A program made the translations under genes and the position numbers. Shown here piece by piece: positions 19,376 to 26,739 of a stretch of 64,000 nt of DNA. Under the pieces are notes generated by a model. The model had not been told where the DNA came from, did not search any database, and was given only the letters and a program-made list of their open reading frames with translations. Origin of the DNA: Mycolicibacterium thermoresistibile (GTDB taxonomy: Bacteria > Actinomycetota > Actinomycetes > Mycobacteriales > Mycobacteriaceae); assembly GCF_900187065.1 (NCBI RefSeq), contig NZ_LT906483.1:2666001-2730000 (forward strand), read 5' to 3'. Numbering within the stretch: the first letter of the stretch is position 1; each line of letters begins with the position of its first letter.

Positions 19376-19426
19376 GAACAAAACCTGGGGTACTTCACAT
19401 CAAAACCAGCCAAAGGGGGTGAAACC

Positions 19427-20359
19427 GTGGCCGACACGTTCGACAAGTTCAGCTGGCTTAAGGCCCTTCAGTGTGACCCCACCGTTACCGAGAAGTCATT
19501 TCGCTTGGGGGTGGTGATCGCCACCCACTACACCAAGAGGGACGGCTCGGGGTGGGCGGTGGACCTGGACGAGATGGCAGATCAAGTGAAGGGCGGCATG
19601 AGCGTGGCGCGCTTCAACGACGCTGTGCGGCACCTGGCGTCCCGCGGGTACGTGATTGAGACGTGGCGGTCAGTAGGTGGTCGCCCACGCAAAGGTGTTG
19701 CGGCGTCACGCCGTGGAGCCTTCAACCTGACGATGCCAACCGAAACCGACGCCGCCGTGAGCGTCGGTTCTAACGGAAACCGACGCCGCCAGCGACCAAA
19801 ACCCAAGCTGCCAGCGGTCAAAACCGACGCTGCCAGCGATGATTACCGACGCTCTGGAGAGCGTCAGTTTGGTCCCGTCGACCCTGATCAGACGGTGGAA
19901 ATTTCACCTACAGGTACTTCATCAGGTACTCCTTCAGGTACTTGTGTAGGGGACGCGCGCGTGAACGGCATGTCCCAAACCCAAAGACTGCCAGCGATTC
20001 CCGACACCACCCCCATCACGGTGGAGGTGCAAGAAGTGATCACTGTGTTGGGCGAGGTGGTCGAGGACGACCCCGACCCCGAACCACCACTGGAATGCCG
20101 TGACCATGCGGCATTGCCCATCGACGTCCGGCGACCACGCTGCCACGACTGCAGGCGTGTACGGCAAGCCAACCAACCGGCCCACCACGATTGGCGTCTG
20201 CGCCAGATGCTGAGAGAGACGACCGCCGCTGCGTCGGTCGGCCACGCCAGCTCACCGCCGAGTGGCCCATGCGCCAAGTGCGGCGGGTCGGGCTGGATCG
20301 ACTTGGACGAGTACCACCAGGACGCGTGTAGCTGCCGCCGCCGTAGGGGGGCGCCGTGA
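19427..20359 (+). CDS. Winged-helix, replication-like phage protein
   Basis: A 310-residue protein. The N-terminal ~100 residues look like a winged-helix domain of phage replication initiator/DnaD type (KFSWLKALQCDPTVTEKSFR; VDLDEMADQVKGGMSVARF; GYVIETWRSVGGRPRKG). A low-complexity middle follows, then a C-terminal Cys-rich part with CHDC and CAKCGGSGWI plus CSC, probably zinc binding. GTG at 19427 is preceded by AAAGGGGGTG. The coding sequence contains tandem and dispersed DNA repeats (19742-19946) like phage origins embedded in initiator genes. The IS3-family element inserted just 30 bp upstream may have changed its expression. Initiator function is inferred. Confidence 0.65.
   Translation: MADTFDKFSWLKALQCDPTVTEKSFRLGVVIATHYTKRDGSGWAVDLDEMADQVKGGMSVARFNDAVRHLASRGYVIETWRSVGGRPRKGVAASRRGAFNLTMPTETDAAVSVGSNGNRRRQRPKPKLPAVKTDAASDDYRRSGERQFGPVDPDQTVEISPTGTSSGTPSGTCVGDARVNGMSQTQRLPAIPDTTPITVEVQEVITVLGEVVEDDPDPEPPLECRDHAALPIDVRRPRCHDCRRVRQANQPAHHDWRLRQMLRETTAAASVGHASSPPSGPCAKCGGSGWIDLDEYHQDACSCRRRRGAP
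19742..19946. repeat. Iteron-like repeat cluster inside the replication-like gene
   Basis: Repeats of GAAACCGACGCCGCC occur at 19742-19756 and 19776-19790, with a one-base variant at 19820-19834. The first copy forms an inverted repeat AACCGACGC/GCGTCGGTT (19744-19752, 19761-19769). Three tandem 12-bp units starting CAGGTACT follow at 19911-19946. Lambda-type initiator genes carry their origin iterons inside the coding sequence, so this may be the element's origin; that is an inference. Confidence 0.6.
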
Positions 20360-20691
20360 TGATCCCGTTGCCTCAACCCATCGCCGCGGCTTACGACGGT
20401 GCGATGTCGGTGGCGTGCGCGAATTGTGGTGCCGCTCCGGGTCGGTACTGCACCAAGCCCACAGGGCAGCTACGGCGTGTTCCCTGCCTGGTTCGCTGCC
20501 GGGCGATCACCCCCGACCGAGGGTCCCTAGACCCGGGAGCAGATCCGATGCGGGCGAACGAGAGCCAACCGCCAATGCTTGCGTCACTTACCACATCCAG
20601 CGAAAACGCCACCCCCGCAGCACCCGCCACCCAGGTGGCAAACGGGTACCACCACCCCGGCGAACCGCGACACAGACGGGAGGACGACTGA
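20356..20691 (+). CDS. Small zinc-finger-type phage protein
   Basis: A 111-residue protein overlapping the previous stop (ATGATG). Near residues 20-45 it contains CANCGAAPGRYC followed by a CLVRC pair, a pattern common in small mycobacteriophage zinc-finger DNA-binding proteins. The rest is low complexity and polar. Translational coupling to the replication-like gene suggests a shared role in element DNA metabolism. No precise function can be given. Confidence 0.6.
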   Translation: MMIPLPQPIAAAYDGAMSVACANCGAAPGRYCTKPTGQLRRVPCLVRCRAITPDRGSLDPGADPMRANESQPPMLASLTTSSENATPAAPATQVANGYHHPGEPRHRREDD

Positions 20692-20747
20692 CACCGGCCG
20701 CGCGGCGTCGTCGCCGGTCTTCACATCACAGAGAAGGGAACCATCGA

Positions 20748-21056
20748 ATGACCGAACACAACCCAATCCCGATCCCGGATGCTGTCGCCCCAGGACGGGC
20801 CGACGCGCTACGGGCAGCGGCAGCACTGGCGGCCGGGAACACCGACGGCTTCACCCAGGTCCTAGCCGAACTGTCGTGCCTGCACCCGGCAGCCTGGCAG
20901 ACCACGCTGGGTGCGGCCCTTGCCGAGTGGGTCCAGCTGCTGATCGCCGTACACGGCGGAAACCAACAGGCAGCCCTGGAATACCTTGAGCACCAGGCCT
21001 TCGCAGCCCTGGATCGCGCCGAGGCCGTCGCCCAACGGCGCGAGGGTCAGCAATAG
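20748..21056 (+). CDS. Hypothetical helical element protein
   Basis: A 102-residue, alanine- and leucine-rich, mostly helical protein (MTEHNPIPIPDAVAPGRADALRA...). ATG at 20748 is preceded by GAGAAGGGA at good distance. The open frame upstream overlaps other genes and is not used. No family recognised. It lies between the replication-like genes and the capsid gene. The 234 bp after it contain an interrupted inverted repeat (CCCCAGCG/CGCTGGGG) and a TAGGAT hexamer at 21129-21134 that could be a -10 for the capsid gene, but no convincing small gene. Confidence 0.55.
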   Translation: MTEHNPIPIPDAVAPGRADALRAAAALAAGNTDGFTQVLAELSCLHPAAWQTTLGAALAEWVQLLIAVHGGNQQAALEYLEHQAFAALDRAEAVAQRREGQQ

Positions 21057-21290
21057 GCGCGGACTCGAGGTGCCCCAGCGGATCCGGTGCAGTGGTCACC
21101 GAACTCGCTGGGGTGCCCCACTTTCGGTTAGGATGACCTGCAAATTGGCTGTGCGCCTGTGGGTGGCACTCCCCGGCATGACCAACCAGCTACGGCCAGC
21201 CCTGGCACTGGGCGCGGATGCGATTCCCCCATTCATGCGCGGCGCGTGACCCACGTTGTGCCGCAACGTATCTGCCAGGAGGCACCCATC

Positions 21291-22448
21291 ATGGAGAAGC
21301 GACTCCAACAGTTGATCGACAAGCGCGCCCGGCTGCTCGCCGGGCGCGTGGCTATCACCGATCTGGTCCTCGCGGAGGGCCGCGACAGCCTGACCGGCGA
21401 TGAGACCAAGCGGTTCCAGGACCTGTCGGCCGAGATCGAGGACCTGACCGTGCGTATCGCCCAGCTGGGTGATGAGATCGAAAGGTCCGGTCGCACCAAC
21501 CCCATCTGCGCGTTTATCAGGGGGGCGCACTTCAGCGGCACCAGTTGGGCGGCGCGCGCGGCCGACGCGCTGCTCAAGCTCGGCGGGGAAGCCCGCGCCA
21601 TCGCATCGGATAGCGTCGATGTCCCCACCCTGGTCGAGTCGGAGGTGTCGGCCAAGGAGCGGCCGTCCCGGCTGATCGACCTGTTCACGAACCGAAAGGC
21701 CATCGAGGGCAACGCTTTCGAGTACTACCGGCAGACCGTGCGCACCAACAACGCCACGGCCGTCGCCGATGGCGGTACCAAGCCCACCTCGGTGTTCTCG
21801 CTGGAGCTGGTCGATGATCGCGCCCGGGTCATCGCTCACCTGTCGGAGCCGATGCCGATCCGCTTGTTCCAGGACCACCCAGAGTTGAACCGTTGGCTCG
21901 ACACGGAGATGGCCGAGGGCGTCTTGGACGCGTTGGAGGCTCAGGTGATCGCCGGTGACGGCGAAGGCGAGAACCTGACGGGCCTTCTGTCCACCACCGG
22001 CACCACGTCGGTCGCGTTCGACACCGACCTGCCCACCACCATGCGGTCAGCAGTGACGGCACTGCAGCTGATCGGCGCGCAGCCCAACGGGTGGGTACTC
22101 AACCCCGCCGACGCCCAGACCATCAACCTGCTGCGCTTCCAGTGGGGCGGTACCGAGGCTGCTGATGCCGGGTTCCTGCTCGATGGCTACCAGAACACCA
22201 ACGCTGGCAGCGGCAACGTGTTCGGGCCGACCACCCCGCGCGTGGTGTCCAACAGTGTCCCAGAAGGCACTGCCATCCTGGGCGACTGGGGCCAGCTGCG
22301 GCTGTATGTCCGTGAGGGGGTACGGCTCGACGTCGATGCCGGTGGCGACCTGTTCACCACCAACCAGGCGATCGTCCGTGCGGAGGGCCGCTTCGGTATC
22401 GGCGTCCTCAAGCCGCTGTCGTTCGCCATCGTCGACCTGACGGCATAG
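21291..22448 (+). CDS. Major capsid protein, HK97 fold
   Basis: A 385-residue HK97-type major capsid protein. Residues 1 to ~66 form a coiled-coil scaffold-like delta domain (MEKRLQQLIDKRARLLAGRV; KRFQDLSAEIEDLTVRIAQL). The mature shell domain follows, with typical segments FEYYRQT, VIAHLSEPMPIRLFQDHPEL, EAQVIAGDGEGENLTGLL, GWVLNPADA and AILGDWGQLRLYVREGVRLD. ATG at 21291 has AGGAGG eight bases upstream. phiRv1 also has a capsid gene. Here no prohead protease or portal is recognised beside it, so the shell could only be filled with helper functions. Structural call is firm; packaging role is inferred. Confidence 0.9.
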   Translation: MEKRLQQLIDKRARLLAGRVAITDLVLAEGRDSLTGDETKRFQDLSAEIEDLTVRIAQLGDEIERSGRTNPICAFIRGAHFSGTSWAARAADALLKLGGEARAIASDSVDVPTLVESEVSAKERPSRLIDLFTNRKAIEGNAFEYYRQTVRTNNATAVADGGTKPTSVFSLELVDDRARVIAHLSEPMPIRLFQDHPELNRWLDTEMAEGVLDALEAQVIAGDGEGENLTGLLSTTGTTSVAFDTDLPTTMRSAVTALQLIGAQPNGWVLNPADAQTINLLRFQWGGTEAADAGFLLDGYQNTNAGSGNVFGPTTPRVVSNSVPEGTAILGDWGQLRLYVREGVRLDVDAGGDLFTTNQAIVRAEGRFGIGVLKPLSFAIVDLTA

Positions 22449-22450
22449 CT

Positions 22451-22648
22451 ATGGCCTGGTGGGACGACGCCCTGGACGCACGACTGGACCACGAACAGCT
22501 GGAAGGGTTCGTGACGGTCGAGGAAGCGGCCCAACAGATGGGAGTCGCGGAACAGCGGGTGCACCAACTGGTTCGCCAGCGCATCCTGCGCTCAGCCGGC
22601 CACGGCATCGCCATGCTCGTCCAACCCGCCATCACCAACTACACCTAG
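22451..22648 (+). CDS. Small HTH protein downstream of the capsid gene
   Basis: A 65-residue protein starting two bases after the capsid stop. It has a MerR/excisionase-like HTH: GFVTVEEAAQQMGVAEQRVHQLVRQRILRS. The position directly after a capsid gene is typical of a small head or regulator protein in phage-like elements, but the HTH points to DNA binding. A strong stem-loop follows at 22653-22694, so it probably ends the capsid transcript. Confidence 0.65.
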   Translation: MAWWDDALDARLDHEQLEGFVTVEEAAQQMGVAEQRVHQLVRQRILRSAGHGIAMLVQPAITNYT

Positions 22649-22652
22649 ACCC

Positions 22653-22694
22653 GGTGGCCGCGCGGCATTCCTGGTCGTCTGCCGCGCGGCCACC
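22653..22694 (+). terminator. Strong stem-loop after the capsid operon
   Basis: Perfect 15-bp stem GGTGGCCGCGCGGCA / TGCCGCGCGGCCACC with a 12-base loop, five bases after a stop codon. No U tract follows, which is common in mycobacterial terminators. It lies just before the IS481-family element. Confidence 0.7.
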
Positions 22695-22712
22695 GCCCTA
22701 ACTGTAACTCCC

Positions 22713-23789
22713 AGACAGGTTGTGAACGGCGTGGTGAGCGGAAGTAGGTGAGGACCTCCGGTATCGGTGTGGTTACCAAACACGCACATCCAATTACCGA
22801 GAGGTCCTCATGGTCCACGCTAATGCTTCGTTGACTCCTCGTGGGCGGTTGCGGCTTGCGCAGGCTGTTGTTGATCAGGGCTGGAGTTTGCGGCGCGCTG
22901 CTGAGCGGTTCCAATGTTCGGTGGCCACAGCCAAGAAATGGGCCGACCCGTTATCGCGACGGTGGCGAAGCAGCGATGGTAGACCGGCCCAGCCGGCCGC
23001 ATCGCAGTCCGTTGCGGTTGCCGAAACGACGTGAGCGGCGCATCGTCAACCTGCGCTTCACCCGGCGGTGGGGCCCACATCGTATCGCCGCCCATTTGCG
23101 GTTGGCGCGGTCAACGGTAGAAGCGGTGTTACGCCGCTACCGCATGCCATTGCTGCGGCACCTGGACCAGAACACCGGGTTGCCGGTACGCCGGCCCAAA
23201 CCCCGCCGCTATGAGCACCCGGCTCCCGGCGACTTGGTCCATGTCGACGTCAAGAAACTGGGCCGCATCCCCGACGGGGGCGGCCATCGCAAGCTGGGTC
23301 GCCAAGCCGGCCGGCGCAACCGCTGCGGCATGGGATACACGTTCTTGCACCACGCCGTTGATGACCACTCCCGGCTGGCGTATTCCGAGGACCTCGCCGA
23401 CGAACGCAAAGAAACCGCCGCGGGGTTCTGGAAACGCGCCAGCGCGTTCTTCGCCGACCATGGCATTACCGTCAAGCGGGTGTTGACCGACAATGGATCC
23501 TGTTACCGGTCAAAGAATTTCGCTGAAGCGCTCGGCCCCGACATCGCCCACAAGAGGACCCGGCCCTACCGGCCGCAGACCAACGGCAAAGTCGAGCGAT
23601 TCAACCGCACCCTGACCACTGAATGGGCCTATGCGCAGACCTACCGCTCTGAGGCCGAACGCGCCGGAACCTACCAGCACTGGCTGCATCACTACAATCA
23701 CCACCGACCCCACACCGGCATCGGCGGAATGACACCTATCGACCGCCTACGCGTTCACAACCTACCCGTGAAGAACACCTAACCTGTCT
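22713..23789 (+). mobile_element. IS481-family insertion sequence, degraded
   Basis: A ~1.08-kb element containing one IS481-type transposase. Both ends begin AGACAGGTT when read inward. The right end continues AGGTGTTCTTCACGGGTAGG before TTGTGAACG, while the left end goes straight to GTGAACG, as if 22 bp between AGGTT repeats had been lost. No target duplication could be identified, so the boundaries are approximate. It lies between the capsid module terminator and the membrane-protein gene at 23793. Confidence 0.7.
22810..23782 (+). pseudogene. IS481-family transposase, frameshifted
   Basis: The N-terminal HTH part starts at ATG 22810 (MVHANASLTPRGRLRLAQAV, LRRAAERFQCSVATAKKW). The rest, in another frame, reads RYRDGGEAAMVDRPSRPHRS and continues to 23782 with an rve core: GDLVHVDVKKLG (first Asp), VLTDNGSCYRS (second Asp), NGKVERFNRTL (Glu), and the family ending HHYNHHRPHTGIGG. 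Removing one C from CCC at 22947-22949 joins the frames. As written, full-length transposase would not be made. Confidence 0.85.
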
Positions 23790-23792
23790 GAC

Positions 23793-24326
23793 ATGAACGT
23801 GGTCGGGATAATCGTCGATGCCGTAGCCGCTCTTGGCGCTGTGGCCGCTGCCTTCGTCGCGCTGGTCATCGCAACAAGGGACCGTCAAGAGCGCCGCGAC
23901 GAACGTCGTGCAGCCGAGCGCGCGCAGGCGCGTCTGGTCCAGGTCGAGGTTGTGGGGCCACCTGACTCGCTCTACTACCGCATCGAGGTGCACAACCACG
24001 GCGCACAACCCATCATCAACGTGACGCTGGATCAGGTGCGGCTCCGAGACCACGACGCCGAATGGAAACTGGAGAACACCTCGGCGCGGGTCGTCCGGAT
24101 CATCCGCACGGGAACGGCAGCGCATGAATCGTTCCTGGGCACGTTCTATACGGCGGACGGCGAGCCAATCGCCACGCCCACCTACGATGCCCTCGGCAAC
24201 ATGACCTTCGACGTCAAACCCGACGCCCGTCGGATCGAGGCCGTCGTGTCATTCTCCGACGCTAACGGCAACACATGGACGACCGACACTGACGGTGCGC
24301 TGACGCGCATCGGAACGACCGAGTGA
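23793..24326 (+). CDS. Hypothetical membrane-anchored protein of the element
   Basis: A 177-residue protein. Residues ~3-27 form one hydrophobic segment (VVGIIVDAVAALGAVAAAFVALVI), followed by a charged RDRQERRDERRAAERAQ helix and a probable beta-rich domain (YYRIEVHNHGAQPIINVTL; RIEAVVSFSDANGNTW). This N-terminal anchor plus Ig-like domain is common in phage and actinobacterial proteins of unknown role. ATG at 23793 lies only four bases from the inferred end of the IS481-type element, so its original promoter may have been displaced. The 221 bp after it hold no gene I can support. Confidence 0.6.
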   Translation: MNVVGIIVDAVAALGAVAAAFVALVIATRDRQERRDERRAAERAQARLVQVEVVGPPDSLYYRIEVHNHGAQPIINVTLDQVRLRDHDAEWKLENTSARVVRIIRTGTAAHESFLGTFYTADGEPIATPTYDALGNMTFDVKPDARRIEAVVSFSDANGNTWTTDTDGALTRIGTTE

Positions 24327-24547
24327 GGGACGACCGTCACCACCCGGCAACCTGGACGACCGGGGGTGGGTCGAAACTCGGCGCGCTGGTCGCCGCCACT
24401 GCCGCCCGGTAGGGGTCTTCCCCCCTGAGAGTTGACGAACGATTTTCGCACTGCCGCAACACCTTCGGGGTCACCCCAGATCATGTTGTTGACCTGGTAG
24501 TTCTCACTGATCGGTTAACTCGTTGGCACACCGTAGGATCGAACAGT

Positions 24548-24886
24548 ATGAGGCGGGTTGACGGTGGTCGTGAGCGTCGGGATCGGCGGGTGGTGCAGCT
24601 GGTCCTGGCGGGGGCCAGTTACCGGGAGGCCGGGGCCGCCGTGGGGCTGAGGTCGCCCAGCACAATCCACGCGATCATGCAGCGAGCGTTGGCTGGTGAT
24701 GCTCGCCAGGACGTGCTGGCGTCGGAGGCTGGGGCGATGTTCGTGGAGCGGTCGGAGGCGTTGATCCGCGCTAATTGGGCTGATGCGATGGCCGGTGATT
24801 ATCAGGCATCCGTGATGGTGTTGCGTCAGATGGATCAGCAGGCCCGCCTATTCGGGTTGTACGACCGCGCCGCGGCAACCCGCTGA
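24548..24886 (+). CDS. HTH phage protein, terminase-small-subunit-like
   Basis: A 112-residue protein with an HTH near the N-terminus (VVQLVLAGASYREAGAAVGLRSPSTIHAIMQRAL) and a helical C-terminus (ALIRANWADAMAGDYQASVMVLRQMDQQARLFGLY). This layout resembles small terminase subunits and homologous HTH proteins of mycobacterial prophages, and the C-terminal RQMDQQARLFGLY motif is often seen there. No large terminase is present, so if it recognises packaging sites it would have to act with a helper's motor. Alternative: a transcriptional regulator. Confidence 0.6.
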   Translation: MRRVDGGRERRDRRVVQLVLAGASYREAGAAVGLRSPSTIHAIMQRALAGDARQDVLASEAGAMFVERSEALIRANWADAMAGDYQASVMVLRQMDQQARLFGLYDRAAATR

Positions 24887-24927
24887 ATCGTTCTCGTGCC
24901 AATGGGTTCGGACCACATACTGGGCAG

Positions 24928-25527
24928 GTGGAACGGAACGATCCTTGGGAGCCGCTTCGCCGTCTCGCGGAGACGGCAGCTGCGGATGAATCGCCCCCGT
25001 TAGTCGCGAACGACGACAGCAACACACCGCAGGATGACACCACGCGGAACAGGGTGGCTGCGGGTATCGGTGCTGGTTTGGGGTCCGTTGTGCTGGTCGG
25101 TCTCGTGGTGTTGTTGTGGGTTGTCATGCCGGACATGCGGGCGCGAGCGATTCTGCTGTTCGCATTCGCCCTGGGGATGCAGCTGGCCGGTGCCGTGCTG
25201 GTGATTCTCGACGTGTGGCAAACGATTCGGAATACCCGCCGGTTGAAGATGGACCTCGCGGCAGCGGAGGGCGCGGTTCAGGAACATCACCGCTCGATGA
25301 TTGAGGGGCCGCCACTGGCGCGCGCTCTCCACCAGGCGATGGGCCAGGACGCCGATCGCGCGTTGCGACAGATGGGACCGGCTGGGCAAATGGAGCGTCA
25401 GGCACTTGTCCGGCATTTGAACGCGCAGAGCGAGATCAGCGATTTCCGGCGGTGGGGTGGTGTGGCAATCCTGGTCCTAGGAGTCGTCGTTGGTTTTGTC
25501 GCCAACGTGGTGGCGCTGTACGCCTAG
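24928..25527 (+). CDS. Hypothetical three-helix membrane protein
   Basis: A 199-residue protein from GTG at 24928. Membrane segments are predicted by eye at ~44-67 (VAAGIGAGLGSVVLVGLVVLLWVV fits the core), ~73-95 and ~176-198. Between the last two lies a cytosolic or peripheral helical region of ~80 residues rich in Gln, Arg and Ala. No family recognised. It is the last plus-strand gene before the minus-strand right-end module and is followed by a stem-loop at 25633-25673. Confidence 0.55.
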   Translation: MERNDPWEPLRRLAETAAADESPPLVANDDSNTPQDDTTRNRVAAGIGAGLGSVVLVGLVVLLWVVMPDMRARAILLFAFALGMQLAGAVLVILDVWQTIRNTRRLKMDLAAAEGAVQEHHRSMIEGPPLARALHQAMGQDADRALRQMGPAGQMERQALVRHLNAQSEISDFRRWGGVAILVLGVVVGFVANVVALYA

Positions 25528-25632
25528 GCGTGTGCGCCAACAGAATCCGCGTCACGACCGCTAAACTTGACGGTGCGATCCGGATTCCTCCACGGCCGGT
25601 GACCACCCTTTCTGAGGTTCCTTTTTGGTTGG

Positions 25633-25673
25633 AGAAGCCCGGTCTCCGCTGGCACTGCGGGGGCCGGGCTTCT
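25633..25673. terminator. Bidirectional stem-loop between convergent element genes
   Basis: Perfect 10-bp inverted repeat AGAAGCCCGG / CCGGGCTTCT with a 21-base loop, in the 273-bp gap between the plus-strand membrane gene (ends 25527) and the minus-strand gene ending at 25801. T-rich CTTTTTGG lies on its left, which would be the U tract for minus-strand transcripts. Confidence 0.65.
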
Positions 25674-25800
25674 GCGTTTATGAGCTGAAGCGGTCGGGGC
25701 CATCTGCGCGTCCCTGCGAACCCTCAACGCTTACCGGCGCGTTCGGCTACACCACGGTGACGGTACCGCCAACCAGGTGGCGGCGGCACCCGTTCAGCGA

Positions 25801-26034
25801 TCAGTCTTTGCGGCGGCGGCCGCGTTTCCAGTCGCTGGGTTTGCGGGATCGGAACGTCTCACCGTCCAGGATCGCGGTCGGGTCGGGAATGGTGGGGCCG
25901 TCCGTGCGCGGCTTGTACTCCCTGGGGGGCGGGGCCTGGATGTTGCGACCGGACGGCTTCGCGCCCAGACGACTCCACGCACCAGCGCGCGACTTCTGGG
26001 TCTCCGGCTTCGGCGTATCAGCGCCACGAGACAT
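25801..26034 (-). CDS. Small basic hypothetical protein
   Basis: A 77-residue, strongly basic and Pro-rich protein (MSRGADTPKPETQKSRAGAW ... WKRGRRRKD). A very good ribosome site, GGAAGGAGGGG, lies just upstream of ATG 26034, the main reason for calling it. It follows the HTH gene in the same direction with a 27-bp gap, so the two are probably co-transcribed. No fold or family recognised; nucleic-acid binding is possible from its charge. Confidence 0.6.
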   Translation of the reverse strand: MSRGADTPKPETQKSRAGAWSRLGAKPSGRNIQAPPPREYKPRTDGPTIPDPTAILDGETFRSRKPSDWKRGRRRKD

Positions 26035-26061
26035 GTGGCCCCTCCTTCCTGTGGTGGTCTG

Positions 26062-26568
26062 TCACGGCATGACGGCCGGGAGTCGCCAGACCCGGCGACC
26101 CTCGTCGGTCAGTTCGGTGTAGTCGTTGACGCGAATCATCAGGTCACCGTCGTCAGCGGTGCGCGGCACGTACCGCCAACCTCCCTTGCTGCTCACCCCC
26201 GGGATCGGCGGGATGTTGGGGTCGAACTCCAGCACCTGATCCTGCAGCTTCCGGTAAAACCCGCGCAGACGGCCCAAGGTCCCGTTGTCCATCCCGACGC
26301 CCCACGTCGCCACGTACCGGCCATGATCGCGCAAACGCCGGTAGGGGCTGGTCTGACCCATCTCGGTCGGGACCTGGAACGGAAAGTGTTGCTGCAGCAA
26401 TTGCTCGGTCGGGGTCAGACGGCCGTCGTAGTTGTACTTGATCCACGAAATGTATTGGCGCGTAACGCCATACCTCCGGGCGATCTCTGACTGGCTGTAA
26501 CCCTTGCCCTTCAGGTCCTCGACGATGGCCGGGGTTAAAGGGTTCCCGGGTCGGCGGTGGCGCCCCAT
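26062..26568 (-). CDS. HTH regulator, candidate immunity repressor
   Basis: A 168-residue protein with an N-terminal HTH (LTPAIVEDLKGKGYSQSEIARRYGVTRQYISWIKYNY, about residues 11-47) and a C-terminal domain without a recognised fold (HGRYVATWGVGMDNGTLGRLRGF; GGWRYVPRT). AAGGAG lies ten bases before the ATG at 26568. It is transcribed away from a divergent gene at 26740, and the 171-bp gap holds a perfect palindrome (26663-26682), the normal place for an autoregulated phage repressor operator. The repressor role is inferred from position; no such function has been read from the domain itself. Confidence 0.65.
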   Translation of the reverse strand: MGRHRRPGNPLTPAIVEDLKGKGYSQSEIARRYGVTRQYISWIKYNYDGRLTPTEQLLQQHFPFQVPTEMGQTSPYRRLRDHGRYVATWGVGMDNGTLGRLRGFYRKLQDQVLEFDPNIPPIPGVSSKGGWRYVPRTADDGDLMIRVNDYTELTDEGRRVWRLPAVMP

Positions 26569-26638
26569 TGTGGCGGTTCTCCTTGGGTGGTGGCGGGGGT
26601 ACTGAGTCTAATCCCAGGACAAGACCTCCGTCTCTGAA

Positions 26639-26682
26639 ACGCATAAGTTCATGGTGTACGACTATGCGTACTGCTACGCATA
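26639..26682. promoter_or_regulatory. Palindromic operator in divergent intergenic region
   Basis: TATGCGTA (26663-26670), a 4-base spacer CTGC, and TACGCATA (26675-26682) form a perfect dyad. An additional half-site ACGCATA lies at 26639-26645. The site sits between the HTH gene (start 26568, minus) and the plus-strand gene starting at 26740, so one regulator could control both promoters. Confidence 0.7.
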
Positions 26683-26739
26683 TTCGTAATACGTTGTGGG
26701 CCTTGTGATTTCACGTTTTCAAGAGCTACGGTCACCAGT

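Larger units (their letters stand above)
18088..19397 (+). mobile_element. IS3-family insertion sequence, complete
   Basis: A 1310-bp element with perfect terminal inverted repeats of 23 bp (left end TGAAGTACCCCAGGTTTTGT; right end is its complement) and a 3-bp target duplication CAT (18085-18087 and 19398-19400), as is normal for IS3-family elements. It carries orfA and orfB overlapping at ATGA. The perfect ends and intact ORFs suggest recent insertion into the phiRv1-like element, between its excisionase module and its replication-like gene. Confidence 0.93.

Noticed and set aside
21061..21119. Inverted repeat CCCCAGCG/CGCTGGGG before the capsid gene as a terminator
   Set aside because: Short arms and a loop of about 30 bases with imperfect flanks; too weak to call.
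24182..24484. Minus-strand 100-codon frame overlapping the end of the 23793 gene
   Set aside because: Its first ~45 codons (MIWGDPEGVAAVRKSF) look protein-like, but the rest is antisense to a better-supported gene and no ribosome site was found. Kept out for lack of support.
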